Shown here piece by piece: positions 43,012-52,667 of a DNA stretch of 64,000 bases. This DNA is from Candidatus Sulfopaludibacter sp. SbA3 (lineage in GTDB: Bacteria; Acidobacteriota; Terriglobia; Bryobacterales; Bryobacteraceae). The stretch's first letter is position 1. Every line of letters begins with the position of its first letter. The stretch lies in the NCBI GenBank assembly GCA_945890485.1, contig CAMDCN010000004.1, positions 248,001-312,000 of the forward strand, read 5' to 3'. Under the pieces are notes generated by a model, which was not told where the DNA came from, did no database searches, and saw nothing but the letters and a program-made list of their open reading frames with translations. Made by a program: the position numbers and the translations under genes.

Positions 43012-46000
43012 CACACTGGGAACTAGAGGCCCCGAAAGAGGGCTTTCTAAGCCACCGATCCGGATCGCGACCTTCAGATCCGGCCCCTTTTCATGAAAAC
43101 CGGGGACCCGCAGGTTGATCTGATACAACCCGACATACCCGGGCACTAATCCGCTCCAATCGACGATCATCTCCTCCTGTACAGTGGGACCGCGGGTGAG
43201 GTCAGCCGCCGTAGTCACTTTCCGGAAGAAAAGCTTCAAATCATCGGTCTCGATCAGCGGGCTTGAAGGAGCGGGTGCTCCGGCGGCAAGCGTGGTGCGG
43301 GCGGGAATCCCGAGCCCTACCGCATAGAGGACTAGAGGCTCATCTCGTTTGGCCGGGCGCTGTTGCGTAACCGGCTCGCCATTGGCGCGAAACAGCAACG
43401 CGCGCTTGGTGGCGGGATCCGCCAACGCGGCAGGGGTGTAGCGCGACACTGTCAATTGAACAGCAGTGGCCGCGGCCTTGCGCTCGACAGAACGAACCAC
43501 CAAAGGATAGCGTCCCGGGGCCAGATTGGGCGGAATTTGGGCGTTAACCTGCCCGCTCGACGTCATCAACAGGGGCAATGGATTGTTGTTTAGCGTGATA
43601 CAAAGGCCGCCGAGCGTGGTCGGCAGCGGGGTGGTGGCGGCTGTAGCATCTCCGCCGAGGTTCGAACCAAAGATGGAAATCAGACCGTTCTGCGAGGCGC
43701 CCGCGGTATAGGTACCCACGTTGACTACACCGTTGGCCGGCACAACCGGCCGGGCCGCCGGCGGCACCACGTCCAACGGGATGATGCTCAAGCCGCTCAT
43801 GGTCAGAATGTAGGCGTTCGTCAGACCCGCGTCGATGGCCATGAGGCGGCCTTCGACATTGGCCCGCTGGTTGCCAATGAGGCGCGACAAGGGACCTTCC
43901 AGTGCAGGCACCGCCCGTGCCGTGTTTCCGGTGTTTGCGTCAACAAGCTCCACCGTGGGCGTATCGGAGACGACAGTGTTCGCATTGGCAATCACCGGCT
44001 GGGTGAAACGGGCATAAACAGTACCGCTGCCGGCGACGACCGAGGCGATCGGGCGGGTGGTCGCTGCGCCGCCGCCTGGACCGGGCCGGACGGGCACGTT
44101 AATTGTGCCGGAGATGGGGGAGAGGCTTTGGTTCAACACCAAGCCATTGACCACGTAGTACTGGCCCCGCGGGCCCGCGCTGACCGGGCCGAAATAGCCG
44201 GTAATCGGCGCGGATGCCACCTGCCGGGACTGTACGTAGTCATCTACCTGTGCGTCGTAGAGGTAGGCGTTGCCGTTGCCGGCAAGCAGAAACATAAATT
44301 CGCCGTTCGGCGTGACGCTAACGGTTCGCGGCGCCGGTACCGTGGTTGTTCCGATGATCGGGCTGATGGCACGGGGCACCGCCTCGTCGCCCACAACCCG
44401 CCAAAGTGTACCGTTGCTCATCACGATCTGCAGGCCACGTTGCGTTACCCCGAGGTGAGATGGCGTGATGATCGGCACGTTTCCATTAAAAGGGATGGGG
44501 GGAAATTTGATGCGGCCCGTAACAGTCAACCGCTCCAGATCGATGATTGAAACGGACTCGCTTCCCGAATTCGCCACATAGAGTGTCGAATTGTCCGGAG
44601 CAAGAGCGAGCGCGCGGGGCAGTTGCCCAACCTTCAGCGGGTCGAGCAGGCGGCGCTGGCGAATGTCGAATATTTCGACGCGGTTCATGCCGGAATTGGC
44701 AATATAAAGCCTTTGCCGAACTGGATCGATGACGACGTCGGTAAGCCCTTCGGCCGGCGATAGGCTCGTCCGGATGGGGACGAGATTTCCGCGAGCTTCC
44801 GGATTCCGCCCATTCTGATAGACCCGGACGATCGACGGGACATTCACCGCCTGCGGGGCAGTGAGCAAATAGTCGTACGACTGGGCCGTGCCGAGTGAAC
44901 GGGCCGCCGTGGCATTGATGGTGAATTCAAAGCCAGCAGTAGTATTTCCTTCTCGGATCACCCGAACCACCGGAGCCTGCTGCAACGCCGCGGCGCCCGG
45001 ATTATTCGGCAGCGTCACCCCGCCGCCGCCAGGACCCGGCAACGGAATGATGATCCCGCCGCCACCAGGACCCGGCAAACCACCACCGATGCCGGGGACG
45101 TTGACGTTCGTCGTGGAAGAGAGCTGCTGCAACAACGTCGGAGTGACGTTCAAAGCGCCGGGCGTGCGATTAACGTTGGCGATATCCACGCGAATCGTCC
45201 GGGACTCGGGAACCGAATTGCACTGGTCCGTAGCAACAACGATCGCATTAGTCGAGGGTTGCAAGACGGGGCTGCGGCCAATTTCGCCAATCGGAACGAT
45301 CGTAAAGCCGCTCTCGCTCAGTCCGTACAGAGCGGATCCATCCAGACTCGAAATCATCTTGCCCGCCAGGTTTTCGGGGAGCTGCAGGGCGTCATGGATG
45401 AGCAGATTGTCCGAATCGTCTACCAGCAACTGGGTCACGTTGGCGCGGGCCGGGGGGTTTTGGACCGGGGTGATATTGAACGCCGCGTAAATGCGGGAGC
45501 CATCGGGCGTAAAAGAGCTACCGCCCTGATTCTGCTGCAGGTTGAACTGTCCGCCGACCTGGGTGAAGCCCGCGGCCGTGACCGTGACCGAAAGCGGAAA
45601 AGGAGCGTTCGCTGCGTTTTGTTGCGCGAGTACCGAGAGCGTCTCGGCTTCAAACAGGCGCAGGCCCATCATGAATTTGGAGCCATCCGGGGATACAGAA
45701 AGGACGGTTGAGGTGTCGTTCACGATCCGGCTGCGGACCACGCTGCCGGATGCGGCTTCATAGACGAAGACCACGCGCTGGGTGTTGTTGAATCCGTTTA
45801 CACCGATGATCCGCGATCCGTCCCGGGTGGCCACCAGTTGACTGCGATTGGCGAGAAAGACCCGACCCGCGAGCGGTGGCAAAGTGGGCGGCAGGGGCGG
45901 TGGGGTGGCGACCGGGACGGTCTCAAGAATTCGCGAAGAGTCAGTGACGCTCGGGTCGTAAATGAGCAACGTGTTCAAAAGATTTCCCGCTCCGGACCCG

Positions 46001-46404
46001 ATGGTGGTGATCAGGACACGGCCGTCGGCGCCAACGGCTACGCCTTCCGGCTTGGCCGGCAGAGAAATTTTCCGCACGACCACCGGAGGATTGGCGCGGG
46101 TATCGACGACATTTAGGGAGGAGCCGTCGTGGCAGGTGACATAGAGGATGCTGTTGTCCCGCGACAAGGCCGCAGCCAATGGAAGGCTGTCGGTCAGGAC
46201 AGAGGAAAGTACCCTGCGCTGGGTAACGGAGAAGATGTCGATCCGGTTGTAGGGCGCGGGCCGGACAAGATACAACAGGCCGCGGGCGTCATCGAGCACT
46301 AGATCGCTGGCCCCCCCGGTGATATTAATCACGGTTCCGAGCGTCGCGGCCAGCCCCGGAAAGACGAGCGCCATCAAGGCGAAGAAAACGCGGACGAGAC
46401 GCAT
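43000..46404 (-). CDS. Secreted double beta-propeller protein with Solibacter-type C-terminal domain
   Basis: A ~1,134-residue exported protein with a signal peptide (MRLVRVFFALMALVFPGLAA). Two YncE/NHL-like propeller segments (~25-420 and ~560-860) carry repeated blocks such as ALSRDNSILYVTCHDGSSLNVVD and ALAPDNSTLYVANSGSESVSIID. Between them is a Gly/Pro-rich hinge (~445-475, GGGLPGPGGGG). The last ~230 residues match the uncharacterised Solibacter C-terminal domain (TIGR03437-like): VVNVGTYTAGASQNGLISIFGSNLGG, VNAQIPPNLAPGRYPL, LVLYAVGLG and GLVPGYVGLYQINLRVPG. That domain is characteristic of Solibacter relatives. Start 46404 is used rather than 46416 because it gives a compact signal peptide. 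Function is unknown; a surface-binding role is possible. Confidence 0.87.
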   Translation of the reverse strand: MRLVRVFFALMALVFPGLAATLGTVINITGGASDLVLDDARGLLYLVRPAPYNRIDIFSVTQRRVLSSVLTDSLPLAAALSRDNSILYVTCHDGSSLNVVDTRANPPVVVRKISLPAKPEGVAVGADGRVLITTIGSGAGNLLNTLLIYDPSVTDSSRILETVPVATPPPLPPTLPPLAGRVFLANRSQLVATRDGSRIIGVNGFNNTQRVVFVYEAASGSVVRSRIVNDTSTVLSVSPDGSKFMMGLRLFEAETLSVLAQQNAANAPFPLSVTVTAAGFTQVGGQFNLQQNQGGSSFTPDGSRIYAAFNITPVQNPPARANVTQLLVDDSDNLLIHDALQLPENLAGKMISSLDGSALYGLSESGFTIVPIGEIGRSPVLQPSTNAIVVATDQCNSVPESRTIRVDIANVNRTPGALNVTPTLLQQLSSTTNVNVPGIGGGLPGPGGGGIIIPLPGPGGGGVTLPNNPGAAALQQAPVVRVIREGNTTAGFEFTINATAARSLGTAQSYDYLLTAPQAVNVPSIVRVYQNGRNPEARGNLVPIRTSLSPAEGLTDVVIDPVRQRLYIANSGMNRVEIFDIRQRRLLDPLKVGQLPRALALAPDNSTLYVANSGSESVSIIDLERLTVTGRIKFPPIPFNGNVPIITPSHLGVTQRGLQIVMSNGTLWRVVGDEAVPRAISPIIGTTTVPAPRTVSVTPNGEFMFLLAGNGNAYLYDAQVDDYVQSRQVASAPITGYFGPVSAGPRGQYYVVNGLVLNQSLSPISGTINVPVRPGPGGGAATTRPIASVVAGSGTVYARFTQPVIANANTVVSDTPTVELVDANTGNTARAVPALEGPLSRLIGNQRANVEGRLMAIDAGLTNAYILTMSGLSIIPLDVVPPAARPVVPANGVVNVGTYTAGASQNGLISIFGSNLGGDATAATTPLPTTLGGLCITLNNNPLPLLMTSSGQVNAQIPPNLAPGRYPLVVRSVERKAAATAVQLTVSRYTPAALADPATKRALLFRANGEPVTQQRPAKRDEPLVLYAVGLGIPARTTLAAGAPAPSSPLIETDDLKLFFRKVTTAADLTRGPTVQEEMIVDWSGLVPGYVGLYQINLRVPGFHEKGPDLKVAIRIGGLESPLSGPLVPSVSVE

Positions 46405-46449
46405 GGAATCATCCACTATAACCCGTGGTCCGATCGAAAGTTGCGTCGG

Positions 46450-47724
46450 CTACTTTAGGAGAGCAAGGACGTTGCCGGTCTCCCGGAGCAGGTCGAGGCG
46501 GGCGCGGTCGAGGGCGTAGCGAGCGTCGAACAACGCCATCCACTTTTCACTTTCCTGGAGGCGAGCCTCTTCCAACTGGCGAAAAGGTACCCGGCCCTCC
46601 TCATATAGAGCGAGGAGTTGAGAGACTTGGTCGCGGGCGACGTCGAGATCGAGCTTGGCCACTTCGGCGCCGAGCTGCTGCTGAGCGACCATTTGCCAGG
46701 CGCGGCGGGCACCGACAGCGATGCGGCCGCGAGCGGTCGTAACCTGCGTCCGGAGACCGACGATCTCCGAAGAGGCGATGTCCTTTTGCGCGCGGCTGGC
46801 GAGCGACGGCACGATCGGGATCCGGAACGACATGCCGAACTGGGCGTTATTGGCGTCGAAGCGGTTGAAGAATTTGTCGTAGTTGTTGAAGCGGGCAAAA
46901 CGGCCGTACTGGGCGACGAGGTCGAAAGTCGGCAGCCGCGCGGCTTCGTAGCTGCGAACTTCGAGCCCCTTGGCCTTGAGTTGCGAATCGAGGCGTTGCA
47001 GTTCCCGGGAGTTGCGGAGGGCGTTGGTGATGGCCTCGGTCTCGCTGTCGATGACGGAGGGGACGCTACGCTCCGATTCGACCGGACGGACGCGATCTTC
47101 GGGAGAGAGGCCGAGCAGGAGAGCGAGGTCGGTTTCGGCCGACTCGCGATCGAACTCCAGCCGCTGGAGCCGCTGCTTGGCTTGGGCGAGTTTGAGGCGA
47201 GAGCGCTTCTCTTCGAGAGGCAGTTCCCTGCCCTCTTCGATGAGGACTTTGGCGTTCGCGAGGACGCGTTCGAAGGTCGCGATCTGCTGTTCAACGGCCT
47301 TGGCGGCCTCCGAGATGCGGCCAGCCTCGACGTAGAGGGTGGCGGCGCGGTAGGCGACGGATTCGCGGCGCTCTTCGGTGGTGATCTTGCTGGTTCGCTC
47401 GTCTTCGCGGCTTTTTTCGATCATCAGGCGCTGGGGCCGGTTGAAGATACTGGCGATGGCGCGGGCTTCGACGATGGAGGGGGCCGAGCCCTCAATGCTC
47501 ATGGGGAAGCCGGAGGAGTAAGCGAGGCCGCTGCCGACAATCACCTTGGGAACGAAGGGGTCACGCGCTGCTCGGATACCGTCCGCGGCCTTGCGTTCTT
47601 CGAGGCGGGCGAGGGCGACGTCAGGGTTCTGCGCCATGGCCGCTTCGAGGACGGCCTTCAGCGTCATCGGGCGGATTTCAGCGTGGGCGGCGGCGGCGAG
47701 GAGCAGGACGAGAGAGAGGCGCAT
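46450..47724 (-). CDS. TolC-family outer-membrane protein (second)
   Basis: A 424-residue TolC-like channel with a signal peptide (MRLSLVLLLAAAAHAE). The first repeat starts TLKAVLEAAMAQNPDVALARLEERKAADG; long amphipathic helices follow, and the second half shows SYEAARLPTFDLVAQYGRF and FRIPIVPSLASRAQKDIASSEI. It is shorter than the channel at 19125-20630 and not obviously a recent copy. No adaptor or pump gene is adjacent: the SDR gene lies two bases upstream and the propeller gene 45 bases downstream. It may serve a pump encoded elsewhere or export a surface protein. Confidence 0.85.
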   Translation of the reverse strand: MRLSLVLLLAAAAHAEIRPMTLKAVLEAAMAQNPDVALARLEERKAADGIRAARDPFVPKVIVGSGLAYSSGFPMSIEGSAPSIVEARAIASIFNRPQRLMIEKSREDERTSKITTEERRESVAYRAATLYVEAGRISEAAKAVEQQIATFERVLANAKVLIEEGRELPLEEKRSRLKLAQAKQRLQRLEFDRESAETDLALLLGLSPEDRVRPVESERSVPSVIDSETEAITNALRNSRELQRLDSQLKAKGLEVRSYEAARLPTFDLVAQYGRFARFNNYDKFFNRFDANNAQFGMSFRIPIVPSLASRAQKDIASSEIVGLRTQVTTARGRIAVGARRAWQMVAQQQLGAEVAKLDLDVARDQVSQLLALYEEGRVPFRQLEEARLQESEKWMALFDARYALDRARLDLLRETGNVLALLK

Positions 47725-47726
47725 AG

Positions 47727-48476
47727 TTATTTCAGACTGAGTCCGCCGTCGACGGCCATGATCTGGCCGGTGATGTAGTCGGTGGCGGAGAGGAAGAAGG
47801 TGACGGCGTCTGCGATCTCGTCGCCGGTGCCGACGCGGCCGGCGGGGGTGGAACGGATCATGCCGTCGAGGCCTTCGACGGTCTCGCCGAACGGGATGAC
47901 GCCGGGGGCGACAGAGTTGACGGTGACGCCGGGGCCGAAGCTCTTGGCGAGGGCTTTGGTGAGCATGATGACGCCGGCTTTAGAGGCGCAATAATGGGCG
48001 TGGTCTGCCCAGGGGCGGAGGCCACCGAGGGAACTGATGTTCACAATGCGGCCGTGGCCTTGCGCCTTCATCCGGCGGCCGGCTTCGCGGCAGCAGAAGA
48101 ACGTGGCCTTGAGATTGACGTCGTGGATGAAGTCCCAATCGGCTTCGGTGACATCGAGGGGATCGATTTTCGTGAAGCGAGCGGCGTTGTTGACGAGGCC
48201 ATCGAGACGGCCGTATCGGCGGTCGATGGCAGCAAACATCGCCTCGATTTCGGAGACTTTTTCAAGATCGGCCTTGAAGATTTCGGCTCCGCCGCACTCT
48301 TCAGCCGTTTTCTTGGCTTCGTCGCCGGAAGAACCGTAGTGGATGGCGACGCGAGCCCCTTCTCGGGCCAAGCGGAGGGCGATCGCCCTGCCGACGCGCT
48401 TGGCGGCGCCGGTGACCAGGATTACTTTTCCGTTCAGACTAGGCAGCAGTTTCTCCGGGGAATTCGAGGTCCTCAA
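47727..48476 (-). CDS. SDR-family oxidoreductase (pteridine-reductase-like cofactor motif)
   Basis: A 249-residue short-chain dehydrogenase/reductase. The cofactor-binding motif reads VTGAAKRVGRAIA, with Arg in the position found in pteridine reductases and FolM-like enzymes and preferring NADPH. GLVNNAARF, the catalytic serine in NISSLGG, and the YCASK Tyr/Lys pair are all present, followed by SVAPGVIPFGE and the terminal YITGQIMAVDGGLSL. A role in pterin reduction or as a general oxidoreductase is possible; the substrate cannot be fixed. Its stop is two bases before the start of the TolC-like gene, so the two are probably co-transcribed even though no functional link is obvious. Confidence 0.9.
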   Translation of the reverse strand: MRTSNSPEKLLPSLNGKVILVTGAAKRVGRAIALRLAREGARVAIHYGSSGDEAKKTAEECGGAEIFKADLEKVSEIEAMFAAIDRRYGRLDGLVNNAARFTKIDPLDVTEADWDFIHDVNLKATFFCCREAGRRMKAQGHGRIVNISSLGGLRPWADHAHYCASKAGVIMLTKALAKSFGPGVTVNSVAPGVIPFGETVEGLDGMIRSTPAGRVGTGDEIADAVTFFLSATDYITGQIMAVDGGLSLK

Positions 48477-48627
48477 TTCATAGTAAGCGGGAAACGTTAA
48501 AAATACATCTCCCGGTGCGTTCGACTGATCTTAACGATTGGGATCCCGTTACGACTGTGTGAACCGGAGTCGACCGCCGCTCTTCCGGCATGGTTCGGGA
48601 ACTGACTTACTTTGAGGAGAATGATAG

Positions 48628-49311
48628 ATGAAATCGTTACTGTTGTCCGCTGCCGCCACGTTGTTGTGTTTCTCGTTTGCGTCCGCTCAGGTGCCGTCCG
48701 GCGTAGCCTGGGTCCGGGTAGTTCACGCTTCGTCCGATGCTCCAGCGGTTGATGTGCTGGCAAATGGGAACCTAGTATTCCAAGGAATCAAGTATAAGGG
48801 CTTCACCGAGTACGTCCCTGTACCTCCGGCCACTTATGATTTCAGTGTCAATGTCAGCGGCACGTCGACGACAGTCTTGAGGAGTGGCCCGACGATGTTG
48901 CGGGGCGGTTCTGCCTACACGTTTTTCGCTTTCGGTAAGGTTGGCGGCGGCACTCTGCAGTTGATGGGCGCGGGTGACGATGTGGAGGCACCGGGCATGG
49001 GCATGGCGAAGATCCGAGTGGTCCATGGGGCTTCGACGGCACCGAACGTCGACGTTTATGCAACGACGCCGTACGCTCCGCTGATGGGTGCGCCCGCGCT
49101 CTCTAATGTTCCCTTCCCCTTGGCAAGCGGCTACCTGACGGTTCCGGCTGGTGTCTACCAGGCTCGTGTGACCGTGGCGGGCACCCGGACGGTGGCAATT
49201 GACTCGGGTCGATTCCCGTTGATGGGTAACACGGCACGCACGGTGGTTGCGCTGGATCCAGCAACCGAGGGCGGCGAGTTTGAGTTGCTGGTGTTGCCGG
49301 ACGTTAACTAA
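48628..49311 (+). CDS. Secreted DUF4397 protein
   Basis: A 227-residue exported protein with a signal peptide (MKSLLLSAAATLLCFSFASAQ). It contains two DUF4397-like beta domains, starting at WVRVVHASSDAPAVDVLANG (~28) and KIRVVHGASTAPNVDVYATT (~128). DUF4397 proteins are secreted and uncharacterised, often found near surface or matrix proteins. GAGGA at 48614-48618 lies nine bases before the ATG at 48628. The gene stands alone, faces away from the SDR gene, and ends in a strong terminator at 49336. Confidence 0.9.
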   Translation: MKSLLLSAAATLLCFSFASAQVPSGVAWVRVVHASSDAPAVDVLANGNLVFQGIKYKGFTEYVPVPPATYDFSVNVSGTSTTVLRSGPTMLRGGSAYTFFAFGKVGGGTLQLMGAGDDVEAPGMGMAKIRVVHGASTAPNVDVYATTPYAPLMGAPALSNVPFPLASGYLTVPAGVYQARVTVAGTRTVAIDSGRFPLMGNTARTVVALDPATEGGEFELLVLPDVN

Positions 49312-49335
49312 CGGAGATCTGGACGTTTGTGAGCA

Positions 49336-49369
49336 GGGCCGGGCCAAGTCCCGGCCCGTTTCTGTTTTT
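49336..49369 (+). terminator. Rho-independent terminator of the DUF4397 gene
   Basis: A perfect 8-bp GC stem, GGGCCGGG (49336-49343) with CCCGGCCC (49350-49357), has a 6-nt loop and is followed by a T-rich tract (GTTTCTGTTTTT). It lies 24 bases after the stop codon. The T-tract is only on the plus-strand side, so it serves the DUF4397 gene and not the convergent MFS gene. Confidence 0.85.
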
Positions 49370-49373
49370 AAGC

Positions 49374-50669
49374 CTACGCGGCCGGTTCTCCGTGAACTTC
49401 GAGATCTTCCACCTCAATCGTATGTGGAGGAAGGGACGGCTCGGGGAGCCGATCGGTTGCATTCGCCCACATCCAGTAGAAAGCGGTGCAGGAGCTGAGC
49501 AGGCCGCTGGCGACCCCGATCCAACGGGTATCGACCCGGTCGGAGGCGAGGCCGGCGCCGGTCATCGACAGCATCATGACTCCCCAGACGAGAGTTTCGA
49601 GGGTGGCGAAGACGCGGCCGCGGTACTCGTCGCTAACGTGGCGGAGGAGTAGGGTCATGTTCATGACCGAACTGAAGGCGACGGCGGCGCGAGACATGGA
49701 CAAGAAGAAGAGAGCCCAGCCGTAGCTCGTCATGAGGCTGAACACGACGTAGCAGCCGCCGTGGAAGAGGTAGGCGATGGCGATGGTTCGTTTGTAGGCG
49801 GGGAAGCTGAGGTGTGGCATCAGCCGGTGGGCGAAGAATCCGCCGACAACGAGGCCGAGGCCGGCGACACCCCAGAGTTCGCCGATGCCGGCGGGGCCTC
49901 GGTGGAAGACGCGCTCGCCGAACAGCGAAAAGAGTACTTGGGCGGCGCCGCCGCCGCTGGCCCAACCGACGCCGACCATCATGAGGCCGAAGACGAGCGG
50001 AATGGAGGCGATGTAGCGGAGACCTTCGACATAGTCATGCCAGGGCTTCATGACCTTGGTTTCGTTGAGAGAGTCTTCTCGGCGGGCGGTGAACTCACCT
50101 TTGAGCAGGCCGACGCTCCAAGCGGAGAACAGGAAGGAGAGGGCGTTGAGGAAGAACGCCGTCTCGTAGCCGTAGGCCGCGGCGCTAGCGCCGCCGAGGA
50201 AGGACCCGATCGCAGTGGTGGTCCACTGCGTGGTCTGGGTCATCGTATTAGCGGTGTGGAGCTCCTCTTTGTTGGCGATGGCAGGGAGGATGGAGGTACG
50301 GCCGGAGGTGAAGAAGGGCGAAGCGCCCATGAGGAGCGCACTGAGGAGGTAGACCAGCCAGGTGCGGCTGGCGGGAATGGCCAGCATAAACAGGATGGCG
50401 ATGGAGGCGCGGAAGAGGTCGCTCCAGAGCATCAGCTTGCGGCGGTCAAAGCGGTCGAGTGAGACGCCGGCGAGGGGTCCCGCGAGCAGCATCGGGATGG
50501 CGCGGGCGAGCATGACGCCGGAGACGGCGAAGCCGGAATTGGTGTTCTGAAGGACGAGGCTGAAGACTGCGATGGTGTTGAAGTGGTCGCCGACTTCGCT
50601 GACGACTTGCCCCATCCAGAGGTTGCGATAGTTGTGGTTGTGCCGGAGAAGCCGGCCGAAGCCGGCCAT
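49374..50669 (-). CDS. MFS transporter (EntS/MFS_3-like exporter)
   Basis: A 431-residue, 12-helix major facilitator. The N-terminal LWMGQVVSEVGDHFNTIAVFSLVL and the loop motif GVSLDRFDRRKLMLWSDLFRA are typical of the MFS_3 branch, which includes enterobactin exporter EntS. I start at the ATG at 50669, one base after the stop of the EamA gene, with ACGGAG upstream; a GTG at 50714 is an alternative. It is the last gene of the MazG-GNAT-racemase-EamA operon. Export of an amino-acid derivative would fit the neighbours, but that is inference. Confidence 0.88.
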   Translation of the reverse strand: MAGFGRLLRHNHNYRNLWMGQVVSEVGDHFNTIAVFSLVLQNTNSGFAVSGVMLARAIPMLLAGPLAGVSLDRFDRRKLMLWSDLFRASIAILFMLAIPASRTWLVYLLSALLMGASPFFTSGRTSILPAIANKEELHTANTMTQTTQWTTTAIGSFLGGASAAAYGYETAFFLNALSFLFSAWSVGLLKGEFTARREDSLNETKVMKPWHDYVEGLRYIASIPLVFGLMMVGVGWASGGGAAQVLFSLFGERVFHRGPAGIGELWGVAGLGLVVGGFFAHRLMPHLSFPAYKRTIAIAYLFHGGCYVVFSLMTSYGWALFFLSMSRAAVAFSSVMNMTLLLRHVSDEYRGRVFATLETLVWGVMMLSMTGAGLASDRVDTRWIGVASGLLSSCTAFYWMWANATDRLPEPSLPPHTIEVEDLEVHGEPAA

Positions 50670-50670
50670 A

Positions 50671-51555
50671 TCAGCCGCGCTCCGTGAGGAAGACACCTGC
50701 GAGGACGAGGCCACCGCCGCCCATCATCGCGGCGGTAAGGGGTTCACCGAGCATCGGAATGGCGAGCAGGGTGGCGACGAGCGGTTGCAGATAGGCGAAA
50801 GCCGAGATGCGGGAGGCGGCGAGGCGGTTGAGCGCGTAGTAGAAAAAGAGATAGCAGACGGTGGAGGAGACCACGGTCATGTAAAAGAAGGCCAGCCAAG
50901 CTTTGGCGGACACCGCGCCGAAGTCAAAGGCGGCGACCGTTGAGTAGGTAAACGGCCACATGGTGAGGGCGCCGGCCGCGTAACTGAAGGCGATGATGGG
51001 AATGGCGCCATGGCGGCGGGTGGCATGCTTGCCGAACACGGTATAGATGGCGAAGCTGGCTCCTGCGCCAAGCATAAACAGGTCGCCGATCCAGGAGGAG
51101 GGCGAACCTTCGTGCCCCTGCTGGAGGAGGAGCACGCCGCCGATGGCGATGGCGAGGCCGACGAGCTTGAGCGGCGTTATGCGCTCCTGCCCGATGGCGG
51201 CAGCGAGGAAGAGTACGAGAATGGGCGTGAAGCCGATGACGAGGGCGGCGTGGCCGGCCGAGGTCTGCGCGATGCCAACGAGAAAGCACGCTTGATTGAT
51301 GGCGATGCCGACTGAGCCCAAGAGGAAGAAGATGGGCAGTTCGCGGAGCCTGACCGGCTCAGCGCCCTGGCGGACGCTCCACCAATAGACGGGCAACATG
51401 AGAGCGGCGGCGATTGCCGTGCGAAGGCTGGCCGCGACGAGCCCGGGCATCTCTTTAAGAACGATTTTCGAGAAGATGAAGTTGGCGCCCCAGAAGAGGT
51501 AAACGCCTACGACGATCAGATACAGTTTCCACTTACTACTACTGCCATCGGTCAA
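50671..51555 (-). CDS. EamA/DMT-family permease
   Basis: A 294-residue protein with about ten helices and two EamA repeats, starting YLIVVGVYLFWGANFIFSKIVL and GDLFMLGAGASFAIYTVFGK. Family members export amino acids, metabolites or drugs. The ATG overlaps the stop of the racemase gene by four bases, and its stop is one base before the MFS start, so translation is probably coupled through the set. Export of a D- or N-acylated amino acid is possible given the two upstream genes, but no substrate motif is known. Confidence 0.9.
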   Translation of the reverse strand: MTDGSSSKWKLYLIVVGVYLFWGANFIFSKIVLKEMPGLVAASLRTAIAAALMLPVYWWSVRQGAEPVRLRELPIFFLLGSVGIAINQACFLVGIAQTSAGHAALVIGFTPILVLFLAAAIGQERITPLKLVGLAIAIGGVLLLQQGHEGSPSSWIGDLFMLGAGASFAIYTVFGKHATRRHGAIPIIAFSYAAGALTMWPFTYSTVAAFDFGAVSAKAWLAFFYMTVVSSTVCYLFFYYALNRLAASRISAFAYLQPLVATLLAIPMLGEPLTAAMMGGGGLVLAGVFLTERG

Positions 51556-52667
51556 CGGACAATCTCCTGGCGGACAGTGATGGAATCGAGGAAGGGGAAG
51601 TCGATATCGAAGCCGAAGCCGACGCCGGTGGGGACGGCGATGGTGCCATGGGGGGTGGCTTCAATGGGCTGCGTGAGGAGTTCCCGCTTCCAATAGCGCT
51701 GCGAGGCCGAGACGTCGCCGGGGAGGACGAAGTTCGGGAGGCTGGCGAGGGCGATGTTATGCGCGCGGCCAATGCCGCTTTCAAGCATGCCGCCGCACCA
51801 GACGGGGACGTTGTGTTGCTGGCAGACGTCGTGGACCTTGATGGCTTCCGAGAAGCCGCCGACACGGCCGAGCTTGATGTTGATGATGCCGCAGGCGTTG
51901 AGTCGAATGGCCTGTTCGGCATGATGGGCCGAACGGATGCACTCGTCGAGGCAGATGGGCGTTTGGAGCTTGGCCTGAAGCTCGACGTGGTCGATGATCT
52001 CGTCGTGGGCGAGCGGCTGCTCGATCATCATGAGATAGAGCTCGTCGAGAGCCTGGAGACGGTCAGCGTCTTTGAGCGTATAGGCGGAGTTGGCGTCCGC
52101 CATCAGCTTGATGTGGGGGAAGCGCTTGCGGACTTCGCGGAGGTCTTCGACGTCGCGGCCGGGCTTGATTTTCATCTTGATGCGCTGGTAGCCGGCGGCG
52201 AGTTCCTTCTCGATGACGCGGAGGACATCGTCGACCGTGTCCTGGATGCCGAGGGAGACGCCGGACGGGATTTCGGTGCGCGCACCGCCACCGATGAGTT
52301 GATGGAGGGGGACGTTCTTGCGCCGGGCTTCGAGGTCCCATACGGCGACTTCGAGGCCGCCGCAGGCCATCTGGTGGCCGCGGATGTGCCTGAAGCGCGG
52401 GGCGACGTCGCGGGCGGTTTCGAGGGGGTGGCGAAGGACGCGCGGGGCGACGTAGTCGCGGACGATCATCCAGGCGGATTCGGTCCACTCCTCGTTGTAG
52501 AAGGGGTTCTCTCCGGCGGTGACTTCGCCCCAGCCGGAGAGGCCTTCGGAGACGACTTCGACGAGGACCATGTCGCGTTCGTAGGTGCGGCCGAAGCTGG
52601 TCTCAAAGAAATGGACCAGGGGCATTTTGACCTGGCGGAGGCGGATTTCGTCAATCTGAAAGCTCAT
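51552..52667 (-). CDS. N-succinylamino acid racemase / o-succinylbenzoate synthase-like enolase-superfamily enzyme
   Basis: A 371-residue member of the NSAR/OSBS group. The catalytic lysines are Lys164 in the KxK motif (RIKMKIKPG) and Lys265 (INIKLGRVGG). The metal ligands are Asp191 (DANSAY), Glu216 (IEQP) and Asp241 (LDEC), close to the numbering of the Amycolatopsis enzyme. It should racemise N-succinyl amino acids and may also make o-succinylbenzoate in menaquinone synthesis. The adjacent GNAT gene overlaps it by four bases, the known NSAR-succinyltransferase pairing that converts D- to L-amino acids; no other men gene is present. I use the ATG at 52667; the longer frame is the GNAT gene read out of phase. 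Confidence 0.92.
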   Translation of the reverse strand: MSFQIDEIRLRQVKMPLVHFFETSFGRTYERDMVLVEVVSEGLSGWGEVTAGENPFYNEEWTESAWMIVRDYVAPRVLRHPLETARDVAPRFRHIRGHQMACGGLEVAVWDLEARRKNVPLHQLIGGGARTEIPSGVSLGIQDTVDDVLRVIEKELAAGYQRIKMKIKPGRDVEDLREVRKRFPHIKLMADANSAYTLKDADRLQALDELYLMMIEQPLAHDEIIDHVELQAKLQTPICLDECIRSAHHAEQAIRLNACGIINIKLGRVGGFSEAIKVHDVCQQHNVPVWCGGMLESGIGRAHNIALASLPNFVLPGDVSASQRYWKRELLTQPIEATPHGTIAVPTGVGFGFDIDFPFLDSITVRQEIVR